Below, piece after piece: positions 37,989-47,403 of a stretch of DNA of 64,000 bases. A program made the translations under genes and the position numbers. How positions within the stretch are numbered: position 1 is the stretch's first letter; each line of letters begins with the position of its first letter. The notes beneath the pieces were generated by a model. It was not told the DNA's origin and made no database searches. It worked only from the letters and a program-made list of their open reading frames with translations. Source of the DNA: Virgibacillus halodenitrificans JCM 12304 (GTDB lineage: Bacteria > Bacillota > Bacilli > Bacillales > Amphibacillaceae); contig NZ_BAZS01000011.1 in assembly GCF_001310895.1 (NCBI RefSeq), positions 1-64,000 on the forward strand, given 5' to 3'.

Positions 37989-38753
37989 TTACTCTCTTAT
38001 TAGGCTTTCCCTTAAAAACTGCATTCGTTGGTTAAACAATGTCGGATAAGAAAGATAACCGAGCATGATACTTGTAGTCACTGCAGTAGTCAGCAACAAG
38101 AATAGAATGAGCAATTGAAATAATACTGCTTGTACTGGATCAGCCCCTGCAATGATTTGCCCACTCATCATTCCTGGTAATTGTACCAATCCGATTGTTT
38201 TCTGACTCTCAATAGTTGGAATGGTACTTGCTTTAATCGAGGTAATTAACTGTGTATGGACGGCTTGCTTGGGTGTACCACCAAGTGATAAAATTAGCTC
38301 CGTTTGATTTTGTCTCGTTTCCATTTCCGCGGTAAATCGGTTAAGGAAAAGAATTCCTAGTACCATCGAATTTCCGATAACCATCCCGCTAATTGGTATG
38401 ACGTATTGGGCGGTAGGTGGAGTTATATCCAGACCTAATAATATACTTTGGGTTAAAATTTCGATAAACAAAAAGGTTACGATCAGCTTCCAAGTAATCC
38501 CTTTAATGGAAGCTCCCTTTTTCCTGGCATTTTGTGTAGCTGCCCCAATCATTAATAACAGCATCAGAACTATATATACAGCGTTTTCCGCATTAAAAAC
38601 GAATTGAAGAACATAACCTACAGCAAGTAATTGAATAATGGAACGAACAGCTGCAATAATAGTATCTCTTTCCAAGCCGAGCTTAAACGTTTTCGATAAG
38701 ATAAGAGGGATGATAACAAATATGAGGGTGATGCTTAAGGTTAAATAACTCAT
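37989..38753 (-). CDS. fetB: FetB-type iron export permease (UPF0014)
   Basis: A 254-residue integral membrane protein with about seven helices, of the FetB/YbbM family. FetAB is an ABC exporter that lowers cytosolic iron under peroxide stress in E. coli. Visible family blocks are AVRSIIQLLAVGYVLQFVF, a cytoplasmic loop ILSLGGTPKQAV and QLPGMMSGQIIAGADPVQA (about 185-203). The ATG at 38753 overlaps the end of the fetA ATPase gene by four bases (ATGA), confirming the pair. Confidence 0.85.
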   Translation of the reverse strand: MSYLTLSITLIFVIIPLILSKTFKLGLERDTIIAAVRSIIQLLAVGYVLQFVFNAENAVYIVLMLLLMIGAATQNARKKGASIKGITWKLIVTFLFIEILTQSILLGLDITPPTAQYVIPISGMVIGNSMVLGILFLNRFTAEMETRQNQTELILSLGGTPKQAVHTQLITSIKASTIPTIESQKTIGLVQLPGMMSGQIIAGADPVQAVLFQLLILFLLLTTAVTTSIMLGYLSYPTLFNQRMQFLRESLIRE

Positions 38754-39471
38754 TCCATTCCACCCTTTATAAATTGTTTTACTCTTTCATTTTTTGGATT
38801 AGTTAGTAGATCGCTTTCGCCTGTTTCCACTACTTCCCCATCTATCATGACCCAGGTATAATCGCCAAGGGATAAGGCTTGCTGGAGGTTATGAGTAATC
38901 CAAATGATGGTCGTATTGTATTTTTTGTTAATTCTTAGGATTAGTTTTTCGATGTCCTGCTGGGATACACGGTCAAGTAAGATGTGATTTCATCAAGCAG
39001 TAGTACTTGGGGTTTATTCACGAGTGTTCTCGCAATGGATAATTTTTGACGCTGTCCTCCAGATAGCTCTTGTGTATTTCTACTCATGTAGCTCTCCTTC
39101 AAGCCCACCACTTTTAGTAATTCGATTGCCAATTCTTTATGTAACTTTTCACCTTTCAGGGTAAGGGGGAGCGCTAAGTTTTTTTCAACACTTCCATTAA
39201 TCATGGTCGCCTCTTGCAGGGCAATTCCTACCGTTCTTCGTAATACAGTAGGTGCATACTGCTCAATTAATTTATTGTTAATATATATTTGCCCGGAATT
39301 TGCCGTTTGCAAGCCATTGCATAATTTGAACAATGATGATTTCCCTGCTCCTGAGGGTCCAACTAATGTCGTGATTTTCCCCTTTGGAAAAAAGCCGGTA
39401 ATTCGTTTTAAAATATGTATTCCATTTGCTGTATAATCTACATCTTTGAATTCTATAGCTGCTTTGGTCAT
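38750..39471 (-). pseudogene. fetA: FetA-type ABC ATPase (frameshifted as given)
   Basis: ATPase partner of FetB. It begins at ATG 39471 with Walker A GPSGAGKSS, signature LSGGQRQKL and Walker B VLLLDEITS. The frame then breaks near 38975-38984, just before the D-loop. In the next frame the protein continues LDRVSQQDIEKLI, the switch histidine in WITHNLQQAL, and ends GGME overlapping fetB. Inserting one base gives 240 residues, the expected size. As given, the ATPase would lack its D-loop and His switch. Confidence 0.8.
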
Positions 39472-39586
39472 CTGATCACTTCCTTACATGTCTTCAGGAT
39501 TTTTACTGTCATTGTATCATGCTTCTGCCTGTTCAACTTAAAATTCAGACTGTGAATAAGGGAGGATGGGCTAATTTTAAGCAAAA

Positions 39587-39624
39587 AAACTTTCTGTGAT
39601 TCATACACGAAACACAGAAAGTTT
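39587..39624 (-). terminator. terminator of the small gene at 39644
   Basis: AAACTTTCTGTG (39587-39598) and CACAGAAAGTTT (39613-39624) pair perfectly. Read leftward the stem is followed by seven T (the A run at 39583-39589). Confidence 0.8.
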
Positions 39625-39643
39625 AAATAGAGAAAAGGGATAA

Positions 39644-39814
39644 TCAGGGAGAACTCTTATCGTCATCTTTTCGCCTAGCCAGCTTCTCCGCCTCATTATA
39701 ATCAGCGCTCATATTGAATCTAGCAAAATCTTCATCATCTGCGGTACCATACATACCCATACCACCGAATTCGATATTGATGTTTTTTGGCTTAAGCCTA
39801 TATTTATCTTTCAC
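39644..39814 (-). CDS. small hypothetical protein (56 residues)
   Basis: Not recognised by name. GTG at 39814 lies six bases after GGAGGTG, better than an ATG at 39829 that overlaps the ribosome site. The protein is charged and soluble (KDKYRLKPKNINIEFGGMGM then ADDEDFARFNMSADYNEAEKLARRKDDDK), with a GGMGMYGTADDEDF core. It has its own terminator. The size and composition resemble small sporulation-associated proteins of Bacillaceae, which is only an impression. Confidence 0.6.
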   Translation of the reverse strand: MKDKYRLKPKNINIEFGGMGMYGTADDEDFARFNMSADYNEAEKLARRKDDDKSSP

Positions 39815-40009
39815 GCTCAACACCTCCATAACTTATTGTAACCAGCAGAGTCATAGATTATTCGATTGTGAACTGTAACTGCTGAAGTAACGGCAGTGGG
39901 TGCTGCGATTAGTCGCAGGAAAGAATAAGCAGTAAGGAGAGAATATCTTACCAAAACGCTTGCGTGTTATAATGAGGTCATAAAAATAGAGTTAAAGGAG
40001 CGGAAATGA

Positions 40010-40714
40010 ATGGAAAAAATCTTGATTATCGAGGATGATCCTAAAATTGCTTCCTATTTGGAATCTTACATAAATAAATATGGTTTTATCGTAAAATCCG
40101 TCGTTAACTTTGAAAATATTATGCAATCCTTTTACGAATTTCAACCACAGCTCGTTCTTTTAGATATTAACCTGCCATATTTCGATGGTTATTATTGGTG
40201 CAGACAAATAAGAAAGGAATCCATTTGCCCAGTTATATTTATCTCAGCACGAACAGGAGAAATGGATCAGGTAATGGCCTTGGAGAATGGGGGAGATGAT
40301 TACATTACCAAGCCTTTTCATCCAGATATCGTAATGGCGAAAATTCGTAGCCAGCTGCGCAGGGCGTACGGTGAATATGCAGGCAGTCAAAAAGAGAGGA
40401 TATTGGAAATAGAAAATCTGAAACTCTATCCAGAGCGTTTTGAACTCCATTTTGGGAACAAGACAGTTCTTTTGACGAAAAATGAGAGTGATATTGTTGC
40501 AACATTAATGGATCGTTATCCTCGGGTTGCCGGCAGAGAGGATTTATTGGAGAAGCTTTGGGATGATCAGACATATGTGGATGAAAACACACTAAATGTT
40601 AACATTGCAAGAGTAAGGAAAAAATTTCAGGAATTAGATTTGCAAGGGGTTGTAGAAACAGTAAGAGGTGCTGGTTATCGACTGCTAATTACTTGGAGGG
40701 ACGAAGCGGAATGA
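40010..40714 (+). CDS. bceR: OmpR-family response regulator, BceR-like
   Basis: A 234-residue regulator. The receiver domain has acidic Asp9/Asp10, phosphoacceptor Asp52 in LLDINLP and Lys in DDYITKPF. The C-terminal winged helix (LTKNESDIVATLMDRYPRVAGREDLLEKLW and the wing ETVRGAGYRL) binds DNA. It overlaps the sensor kinase by four bases and precedes an ABC transporter gene pair, the Bce module arrangement for antimicrobial peptide sensing. An extended -10 (TGTTATAAT, 39965-39973) is upstream. Confidence 0.9.
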   Translation: MEKILIIEDDPKIASYLESYINKYGFIVKSVVNFENIMQSFYEFQPQLVLLDINLPYFDGYYWCRQIRKESICPVIFISARTGEMDQVMALENGGDDYITKPFHPDIVMAKIRSQLRRAYGEYAGSQKERILEIENLKLYPERFELHFGNKTVLLTKNESDIVATLMDRYPRVAGREDLLEKLWDDQTYVDENTLNVNIARVRKKFQELDLQGVVETVRGAGYRLLITWRDEAE

Positions 40715-41706
40715 AGCTTTTTATAAAAGAACATATTCTGTTAATCATTCTCCAATGTATGCAGTTTTCCTTTTTATTTTTACTTCTGTATTTAAGTGAT
40801 TTTCGTAATTATTTACTCCTTCTTTACGGGCTCCTTGTAAATATAGTGTTATTAGCTGCCTATCTGGTATTTCAGTATTATACACGCAGGCATGTTTATA
40901 AAAGACTATCCAGTAAAGCAACCAATCTTAAGGAGTTATTGGAAACGACAGACCAAGCTCCAATAGGTGTTGCATTAGATCAGCTTACAAGAACCCAATA
41001 TCAATTATTTATGGAACAGCTAAAGCAAGCAGAAGACGCACAAAAGCAACATCTTACGTTTATGGACCGGTGGGTGCATCAGATGAAGACACCTTTATCT
41101 GTTATCGAGCTAACTGCCCAAAATCTTGATGAGCCTGAATCATCCAGTATTCGCGAAGAAACAGAAAGAATGAAAAATGGATTGCACACCGTGTTAAATA
41201 TGGCAAGATTACGTACTATACAGGAGGACTTTCACATAAAGCCCGTGGTACTAGCAGATCTCTTACATGAGGTCAATCATGAGAATAAGCGCTTCTATAT
41301 ACGTAATCAGGTTTATCCACATCTGCATATAGATACACCCAAACTTACCGTAGAAACAGATGAAAAATGGCTTTTCTTTATAGTTAATCAAATTATACAA
41401 AATGCGGTTAAATATTCAGCGAAGAAAAGTAATCGTATCGATATTTCTCTGAAGAAGCTAGGAAAGCGAGCCGTGATGGAAATTACTGATTATGGTGTCG
41501 GTATCCCGAGTCAGGATAAGAAGCGAGTTTTTCAAGCGTTTTTTACTGGTGATAACGGACGAACATTTCGGGAATCTACGGGGATGGGACTTTACTTAAC
41601 AAAAGAGGTTGCAGATTATTTGGAACATCAAATTGAAATGGAATCTACGGAAGGTTCTGGGACTACTTTTCGCATTCTTTTCACCCCTACACAAACGATA
41701 ACTTAG
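40711..41706 (+). CDS. bceS: intramembrane-sensing histidine kinase, BceS-like
   Basis: A 331-residue kinase with two N-terminal membrane helices joined by a very short loop (about residues 10-55), so there is no real extracellular sensor domain. The phosphoacceptor His is in DRWVHQMKTPLSVIEL. The ATPase domain has NAVKYSAKK, DYGVGIP and TGMGLYL. Such kinases are activated by the flux of the partner BceAB-type transporter. I chose the ATG at 40711, which overlaps the regulator stop and has GGAGGG upstream, over a TTG at 40693. Confidence 0.85.
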   Translation: MKLFIKEHILLIILQCMQFSFLFLLLYLSDFRNYLLLLYGLLVNIVLLAAYLVFQYYTRRHVYKRLSSKATNLKELLETTDQAPIGVALDQLTRTQYQLFMEQLKQAEDAQKQHLTFMDRWVHQMKTPLSVIELTAQNLDEPESSSIREETERMKNGLHTVLNMARLRTIQEDFHIKPVVLADLLHEVNHENKRFYIRNQVYPHLHIDTPKLTVETDEKWLFFIVNQIIQNAVKYSAKKSNRIDISLKKLGKRAVMEITDYGVGIPSQDKKRVFQAFFTGDNGRTFRESTGMGLYLTKEVADYLEHQIEMESTEGSGTTFRILFTPTQTIT

Positions 41707-41716
41707 CATTTATTCC

Positions 41717-41784
41717 TTACAAGAATGTAAGCTAAATGAAAGAGTGTTCGATCGTTACGGGAGGGGAAATTCCTTACAATGTAA
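41717..41784 (+). promoter_or_regulatory. BceR-type binding sites upstream of the ABC transporter
   Basis: TTACA-AGAA-TGTAA (41717-41730) exactly fits the TnACA-N4-TGTAA inverted repeat described for BceR-like regulators. A second, compressed copy TTACAATGTAA is at 41774-41784. Both lie in the spacer between the kinase and the transporter ATPase, where the inducible promoter of such modules is found. Confidence 0.7.
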
Positions 41785-41872
41785 GTAGATAAGGTTGTTT
41801 AAACAATCTACATTTCTAATAAAAAGGAAGAAGGAGCTGTATTCTTCCTTTAATCAAAGGAGAATGAATTGA

Positions 41873-42637
41873 ATGCTTGAAGTAAAACAAGTGAGCAAGA
41901 TCTATGAAGGAAAAGTCGCCTATCGTGCTTTACGAGATATTAATCTTGAGATAGATACAGGGGAATTTGTTGGTATTATGGGACCATCAGGAAGTGGGAA
42001 AACGACCCTTCTAAATTTGATTGCTACTATTGATGAACCGACAACAGGTAATATATTAATCGAAGGAAATAATCCTCTTAAACTCAATCGAAACCAATTA
42101 GCACAATTTCGCAGAAGAGAGCTTGGTTTTGTATTTCAGGATTTTAATTTGCTGCAGACTCTTACCATTAAAGAAAATATAGTGCTTCCTCTTACCCTTG
42201 ATGGGAAACGTGTCAAAGAAATGGAAGAAAAAGCAGAAGTAATTGCGGAAAAGCTTGGCATCCAATCTATTATGAATAAACGGACATATGAAATCTCAGG
42301 AGGTCAGGCTCAGCGGGCAGCCATTGCCAGGGCGATGATCCATACACCAAAACTACTGTTGGCGGATGAACCAACTGGGAACCTTGATTCAAAGTCTTCG
42401 AAGGATGTAATGGAAATGCTTGTATCATTAAATGAGCAGGAAAAGACCACCATGATGCTGGTAACACATGATCCACAGGCTGCCAGTTATTGTGACCGTG
42501 TGGTGTTTATACGTGATGGGCAATTTTATTCGGAGATTCATCAGGGAGATAGCAGGCAGACTTTCTTCCAAAAAATTATTGACACGCTTTCCTTGTTAGG
42601 AGGGAATGACAATGACTTTTCGTCAATTCGTGGTTAA
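41873..42637 (+). CDS. bceA: BceA-type ABC transporter ATPase
   Basis: A 254-residue ATPase of the MacB/LolD-like class that powers BceAB-type antimicrobial peptide resistance. Walker A GPSGSGKTT (about 37-45), the Q-loop FVFQDFNLL, signature ISGGQAQRAAIARAM and Walker B LLLADEPTGNLD, with His in VTHDP, are all present. The ATG at 41873 follows AAAGGAGAATG. It overlaps the permease gene by 26 bases. Confidence 0.9.
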   Translation: MLEVKQVSKIYEGKVAYRALRDINLEIDTGEFVGIMGPSGSGKTTLLNLIATIDEPTTGNILIEGNNPLKLNRNQLAQFRRRELGFVFQDFNLLQTLTIKENIVLPLTLDGKRVKEMEEKAEVIAEKLGIQSIMNKRTYEISGGQAQRAAIARAMIHTPKLLLADEPTGNLDSKSSKDVMEMLVSLNEQEKTTMMLVTHDPQAASYCDRVVFIRDGQFYSEIHQGDSRQTFFQKIIDTLSLLGGNDNDFSSIRG

Positions 42638-44501
42638 TAATGTCCTCCGGAATAAACGATTGTATGCCGCTTATTTTCTTAGCAGTATGTTTACTGTATT
42701 GATCTTTTTCACCTTTGCTGTGTTTGCTTTCCATCCAGCACTGAATGGAGATGGGATCAACCCAAAAGCTATTTATGGTATGGGCGTGGCAGGTGGTATT
42801 ATCTATCTGTTTTCTCTATTTTTTGTACTCTATTCCATGAGTTCCTTTCTCCAATCAAGGAAGAAGGAATTTGGACTTCTTATGCTGCAAGGGATGTCGA
42901 TGCGGCAAATTCGAATGATGGTATTTTTGGAAAATATGCTGATAGGAGTTCTCGCAACAGTTGTCGGAATACTTTTAGGGCTGTTATTTGCCAAAGCTAT
43001 CCTGTTAATTGCTGAGAATATATTGATTATAGAGCAAGCCTTACATTTTTATTTTCCACTATTGGCTATTTTAATTACATTCGTCTCCTTTTTACTATTG
43101 TTCTTGTTTATATCCTTTTTTGTAACCTTTTTCCTCCGTTCCAAGAAATTAACGGAGCTTATTAAAGGAAGCACAAAGCCTAAGACAGAGCCAAAAGCGT
43201 CTTTGTTACTTACTGTCATTGCAGGATTATTATTGCTCGTTGGCTATGTAACTGCCTTATATGTAAAAGGAGTATTTGTCGTTTATGCTATGTTACCGGT
43301 AATTGTGGTAGTAACGATAGGTACGTATTTGCTCTTTACCCAATTAAGTGTATTTATCATTGGCCGGTTAAAAAAGCGGAAGCAAATTTTTTGGAGTAAA
43401 ACAAATATGCTGTTACTTTCAGATCTGTCGTTTCGTATGAAGGATAATGCTCGTACTTTTTTTATGGTGGCAATTATATCGACCGTCGCTTTTAGTGCTA
43501 TTGGTACATTATTTGGTTTTCAAACGTATTTAACAGGCGGCGTGAAGGAAGCTAATCCTTATACTTTTTCTTATACGCCAAACGATGATGATGGGAAGAG
43601 TAAGAAGCCTGAAGATGTTGAGGCAATCGAGCGTGTTTTAGAGGAGAACAAGATTGATGCGAGTCGAGCAACTGCTCACCTGAAATACTATGATATAGGG
43701 AGAGATAGAGAGGTTCTAATCGCAAGTGAGTCCATGTATAATACGTTTGCTGATCTTCTGGACAAAAAGCAAGTGCAAATAGAAGAAGGAAAAGCCATGG
43801 TAGTTAAAGAAAACTTTGCTATGATATCTGATCCTTCCATGCAAGTGGACCTAATAGATAAGCCACTTAAGTTAAAGAATGGAGAAGAAGTACAGCCAAC
43901 AAGAGAGATGAATTCTATTGTATTACCGGAAATGCAGGCATATTATGTTGTCTCTAATGAGGATTATAAGCAGTTGCCAAAGCCTCTCTATGAAACAGAA
44001 CAAATTTTTTGGAAGGCTGCTCCTGGCCAGGAAGATGCTGTAATTCAGGCTGGTTTGACGCTAAGTGAGCAGATTCCTCCGTATAAGTTTCAGGCAATCG
44101 ATGCAAGTATTTACACTATTAATAAAAGCTATGGACCGATATTATTTATTGGATTATTTATTGGAATTGTCTTCTTCGTGTCAGCAGGAAGCTTCCTGTA
44201 CTTCCGCTTATACTCTGATCTTGATGAAGATAAGGTCAAATTTAAATCCATTGCAAAGCTTGGTCTGACAGAAAAGGAGCTTGGGAAAGTTATCAATAGA
44301 CAGACAGGTTTGCTTTTCTTTGCACCGATCATTGTTGCCTTGCTTCACGGAGCTGTAGCACTTACTGCACTTTCCCATCTCTTTGACTACAATTTGGTGA
44401 AAGAATCCAGCATGGTATTGGGCGGTTTTCTGCTCATCCAAATAGTGTATTTTATCCTTGTACGCTTTCTTTATATAAAGCAAATTAAATCTGCGCTTTA
44501 A
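42612..44501 (+). CDS. bceB: BceB-type ABC transporter permease
   Basis: A 629-residue permease of the FtsX-like fold with ten predicted membrane helices. A large extracellular domain sits between helices 7 and 8 (about residues 310-510), the architecture of BceB proteins that bind lipid II-targeting peptides such as bacitracin. The N-terminal segment with LQSRKKEFGLLMLQGMS is the usual cytoplasmic contact with the ATPase. ATG 42612 has AGGAGGG seven bases upstream; an ATG at 42606 is too close. Which peptide is sensed is not known. Confidence 0.85.
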   Translation: MTFRQFVVNNVLRNKRLYAAYFLSSMFTVLIFFTFAVFAFHPALNGDGINPKAIYGMGVAGGIIYLFSLFFVLYSMSSFLQSRKKEFGLLMLQGMSMRQIRMMVFLENMLIGVLATVVGILLGLLFAKAILLIAENILIIEQALHFYFPLLAILITFVSFLLLFLFISFFVTFFLRSKKLTELIKGSTKPKTEPKASLLLTVIAGLLLLVGYVTALYVKGVFVVYAMLPVIVVVTIGTYLLFTQLSVFIIGRLKKRKQIFWSKTNMLLLSDLSFRMKDNARTFFMVAIISTVAFSAIGTLFGFQTYLTGGVKEANPYTFSYTPNDDDGKSKKPEDVEAIERVLEENKIDASRATAHLKYYDIGRDREVLIASESMYNTFADLLDKKQVQIEEGKAMVVKENFAMISDPSMQVDLIDKPLKLKNGEEVQPTREMNSIVLPEMQAYYVVSNEDYKQLPKPLYETEQIFWKAAPGQEDAVIQAGLTLSEQIPPYKFQAIDASIYTINKSYGPILFIGLFIGIVFFVSAGSFLYFRLYSDLDEDKVKFKSIAKLGLTEKELGKVINRQTGLLFFAPIIVALLHGAVALTALSHLFDYNLVKESSMVLGGFLLIQIVYFILVRFLYIKQIKSAL

Positions 44502-44552
44502 ATAGTAAGACATACATGAAAAAAGGTTGGCAAAAAGAAATTTTATACATTG

Positions 44553-44600
44553 AAAATCCGAACCGATTCGTATTACTAGTGAATTCGTGGTTCGGATTTT
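44553..44600 (+). terminator. terminator, member of a repeated hairpin type
   Basis: AAAATCCGAACC (44553-44564) pairs with GGTTCGGATTTT (44589-44600), with a further GATTC/GAATT-like inner pairing, then T. A close copy occurs at 51780. It ends the bceAB transcript. Confidence 0.85.
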
Positions 44601-44619
44601 TTTGCAACAAGTTAGCGGA

Positions 44620-44722
44620 GGAAAAACGCGCAGACTCCTGTGGGAGAAAAGCCTAGGTAAGACTCCGGAGTGCGTAGCACGAGGAGGCTTAGCAGCGCCC
44701 ACGGAAAGCGAAGCGTTTTTCC
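44620..44722 (+). repeat. structured intergenic repeat, copy A
   Basis: Outer stem GGAAAAACGC (44620-44629) with GCGTTTTTCC (44713-44722). Inner stem GTGGG (640-644) with CCCAC (698-702). Central block AAGACTCC and GGAGGCTT. It shares AGACTCCTG, GAGGAGGCTT and GGAAAGCG blocks with 59761-59876, while the outer arms differ but stay complementary. It is noncoding, and only bceAB and a promoter flank it. Confidence 0.7.
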
Positions 44723-44873
44723 GGAGCGGGAGATCGCATACTTTTAAAACGCTCAAAAGGGTTATTTAGTTATGCCTCAGCCTCTTTTTTTGCTTTAAAC
44801 AAATATACCTAAATAAATCAATTATAGAATGTAAAGTAGCAGTTATTAAGGCTTTTATTACTTAGATTCTTTT

Positions 44874-44912
44874 TTGACAAGAGAGATTTTTATGTTAATA
44901 TGAACATGTTCA
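44874..44912 (+). promoter_or_regulatory. promoter with palindromic operator, upstream of second BCCT gene
   Basis: TTGACA (44874-44879) and TAATAT (44896-44901) are 16 bases apart. The perfect palindrome TGAACATGTTCA (44901-44912) overlaps the -10 end and start site. A half-site-like AAGTTCATTT follows at about 44923. The TetR gene two genes downstream (46672) is the obvious candidate to bind here. The leader to 45117 is about 200 bases long and contains no gene. Confidence 0.65.
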
Positions 44913-45117
44913 TTAAAATAACAAGTTCATTTAAAAGGGGGATAGTTAAATTAACAACGAGAAATATTTCAAGAGTAAATAAAGTGGTTATATTAAATAT
45001 AAACGAAGATTAATGTGCTATAAGAATGAGCATGTTCTATTAAATGGATAGTTAAAAAGATTTACTTCAATGATTTCAAAAAAATTTCAGAATAAAATTT
45101 AATGTTAGAGATGGGGT

Positions 45118-46659
45118 ATGCAATCAGATATGAAGAATGCAAAAATAGAAAAATCAATTTTTTGGCCATCATTAATTTTAGTTGTGGCAGCTACCGTATT
45201 ATTAGTTGTTTTCCGTGAATCAGTGGGGCCAGTAGTAGAATCTTGGATGACCGCAATCACCTTTCGTCTTGACTGGGCGTTTGAGTTTTTGACGATTGGA
45301 TTGTTTATCATCCTCATATGGTTAATGTTCGGTCGCTATGGAAGAGTTAAATTAGGAGGGGCTGACGATAAGCCGGAATTCTCCCGTTTTAGTTGGGGAG
45401 GTATGCTTTTCTGTGCCAGCATGGGGACAAGTATTATGTTTTGGTCCATTGTAGAGCCACTATATTACTATACTGGTCCGCCTTTTGGAATCGATGGGAA
45501 AACAACAGAAGCAGCAGAATTCGCTGTTAGTTATGGGCTATTCCATTGGGGGATTTCAGCCTGGGCGTTATATGCATTGCCTGCTGTAGTGATGGCTTAT
45601 AGTTTTTTCGTCAGACGTGATCACTCTCTTAAAATAAGTGCAGCATGTAGAGGTGTCCTTGGTAAGCATGCGGACGGTTTCTTAGGGAAAGCAATTGATA
45701 TCCTGGTAATCTGGAGTATGATAGGAGGGCTTGGAACCTCTTTAGGTCTTGGCGTACCGATGGTTGCGGCCGTGTTAGGCAATCTATTTGGTATTCAACC
45801 TTCGTTATGGTTGAACATTGTCATCATCATAATTTGGACCTTTATTTTTAGCTCCAGTGCTTATTTGGGTTTATATAAGGGAATTCGTAAGCTAAGTGAC
45901 TGGAATGTGTATATGGCTTTGGGACTTGCATTGTTCGTAATCATTGTTGGTCCAACGTTATTTATTCTTTCGTATTTTACCAACAGCTTGGGACTCATGT
46001 TGGATAACTTTATGAAGATGAGTCTTTATACTGACCCGATTACTAAAGGTGGCTTTCCACAGGCATGGACAGTGTTTTACTGGGCATGGTTCGCTGCAAC
46101 TGCACCTTTTATCGGAATTTTTGTAGCGCGAATTTCGAAAGGTAGAAGTATCCGCGAAATGGTTTCTAATATTTTGCTATGGGGATCATTGGGAAGCTGG
46201 ATTTATTTCGGCGTTTTTGGCGGCTATGGAATGAATTTAGAATTAACCGGGGAAGTTCCGTTGACGGAAATATTATCCGAACAAGGAGGACCGGCGGTTA
46301 TTGTTGCAGTACTTAATTCATTACCGCTTCCAGTTATCGTATCTGCTTTTTTTGTTATTCTTGGATTTATCTTTCTTGCAACTTCGTTAGACTCAGCAAG
46401 TTATGTTATTGCAAGTGTTGCGACGAAAGAACTGGGAGTTAATTCTGAGCCAGCTCGTTGGCACCGCCTCATGTGGGGGATTCTATTATCTGCGTTGGCA
46501 ATCAGCTTAACAATTGCTGGAGGGTTAAACGTAGTACAGACTTCTTCTGTGCTAGTAGCTGTACCAGTATTGCTTATGTATATCTTAATGGCCATGTCAT
46601 TGATAAAATGGTTACATCACAATGAACACTTACATGTATATGTGAAGAAAAAGAAATAG
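45118..46659 (+). CDS. BCCT-family quaternary-ammonium transporter (second copy)
   Basis: A 513-residue transporter with 12 predicted helices. It has MGTSIMFWSIVEPLYYYTGPPFG (about 101-123) and the signature helix WTVFYWAWFAATAPFIGIFVARISKGRSIREM (about 318-350). Unlike the copy at 36396, the first motif has SIVEPLYYY in place of GSAEPLAHF, closer to CaiT/OpuD-like branches with other substrates. The operon continues with TetR and a CocE-type hydrolase, so the substrate may be an ester or amide of a quaternary amine. ATG 45118 follows GATGGGG; an ATG at 45130 is possible. Confidence 0.85.
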   Translation: MQSDMKNAKIEKSIFWPSLILVVAATVLLVVFRESVGPVVESWMTAITFRLDWAFEFLTIGLFIILIWLMFGRYGRVKLGGADDKPEFSRFSWGGMLFCASMGTSIMFWSIVEPLYYYTGPPFGIDGKTTEAAEFAVSYGLFHWGISAWALYALPAVVMAYSFFVRRDHSLKISAACRGVLGKHADGFLGKAIDILVIWSMIGGLGTSLGLGVPMVAAVLGNLFGIQPSLWLNIVIIIIWTFIFSSSAYLGLYKGIRKLSDWNVYMALGLALFVIIVGPTLFILSYFTNSLGLMLDNFMKMSLYTDPITKGGFPQAWTVFYWAWFAATAPFIGIFVARISKGRSIREMVSNILLWGSLGSWIYFGVFGGYGMNLELTGEVPLTEILSEQGGPAVIVAVLNSLPLPVIVSAFFVILGFIFLATSLDSASYVIASVATKELGVNSEPARWHRLMWGILLSALAISLTIAGGLNVVQTSSVLVAVPVLLMYILMAMSLIKWLHHNEHLHVYVKKKK

Positions 46660-46671
46660 TGGAGGAATAAA

Positions 46672-47373
46672 GTGGTGGATATGAATCGGAAAGAAATTCA
46701 AAAAGCGCGTATGTGGCAATACTTTTTAGATGCAGCAACGGAAGTAATTAAAGAAGAAGGTATTGAGAAAGTTACTATACGAAAGATAGCAGCTCGTGCA
46801 GGTTATACAAGCTCTACAGCTTATAATTATTTTACGGATCTTTCCCATTTGAAATTCTTTGCAGCAATGCGTTTTACAACAGATTATATTGAGGAACTTC
46901 CAGCTTATTTGGAAAAAGGCGAGAATAGAATCGAAAAATGGCTTTATTCATGGGAATGTTTTTGTAAACACACATTTAATCAACCGGAAATATATGCGGT
47001 TATTTTCATGGAAAACCTTGGGTCTGTGCCAGAGGAATTTCTTTCCGGTTATTACCAAATCTATCGCCATGAATTAATCGGTTTATCTGATGAGATAAAA
47101 TCCATCATTATGGAGCACGACTTTGCCAAACGAAGCGCACTGTATATTAAAAGTGCTGTTGAGGAGCAACTTATTAAGGAAGAAGATATTGATTTAATTG
47201 CAGATACGACTTTAATGATATGGAAAGGCATGATGAACACGTTCCTCAATCGGCGCAGAAATTATACGAAGGAAGAAGCAGCCAGAATAACGCTTCATTT
47301 TGTTTACGAAAGTGCTTTGAAAATGATCCCAATAGATAAAAGAGAAAAAATTACGTTTCATCCAGAACTGTAA
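46672..47373 (+). CDS. TetR-family regulator
   Basis: A 233-residue regulator whose N-terminal helix-turn-helix (VIKEEGIEKVTIRKIAARAGYTSSTAYNYFTDLSHL) is standard TetR. The larger C-terminal domain binds an unknown ligand. GTG 46672 follows GGAGG by six bases; a GTG at 46675 is equally possible. It lies between the BCCT gene and the hydrolase gene and probably controls the operon through the palindrome at 44901. Confidence 0.85.
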   Translation: MVDMNRKEIQKARMWQYFLDAATEVIKEEGIEKVTIRKIAARAGYTSSTAYNYFTDLSHLKFFAAMRFTTDYIEELPAYLEKGENRIEKWLYSWECFCKHTFNQPEIYAVIFMENLGSVPEEFLSGYYQIYRHELIGLSDEIKSIIMEHDFAKRSALYIKSAVEEQLIKEEDIDLIADTTLMIWKGMMNTFLNRRRNYTKEEAARITLHFVYESALKMIPIDKREKITFHPEL

Positions 47374-47403
47374 ATAGAAAAATATTATCATCTCAAAGAA
47401 AGG

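Noticed and set aside
44208-44756. 182-codon minus-strand frame across the end of bceB and the structured repeat
   Set aside because: It spans a terminator and the repeat and is antisense to bceB; not protein-like.
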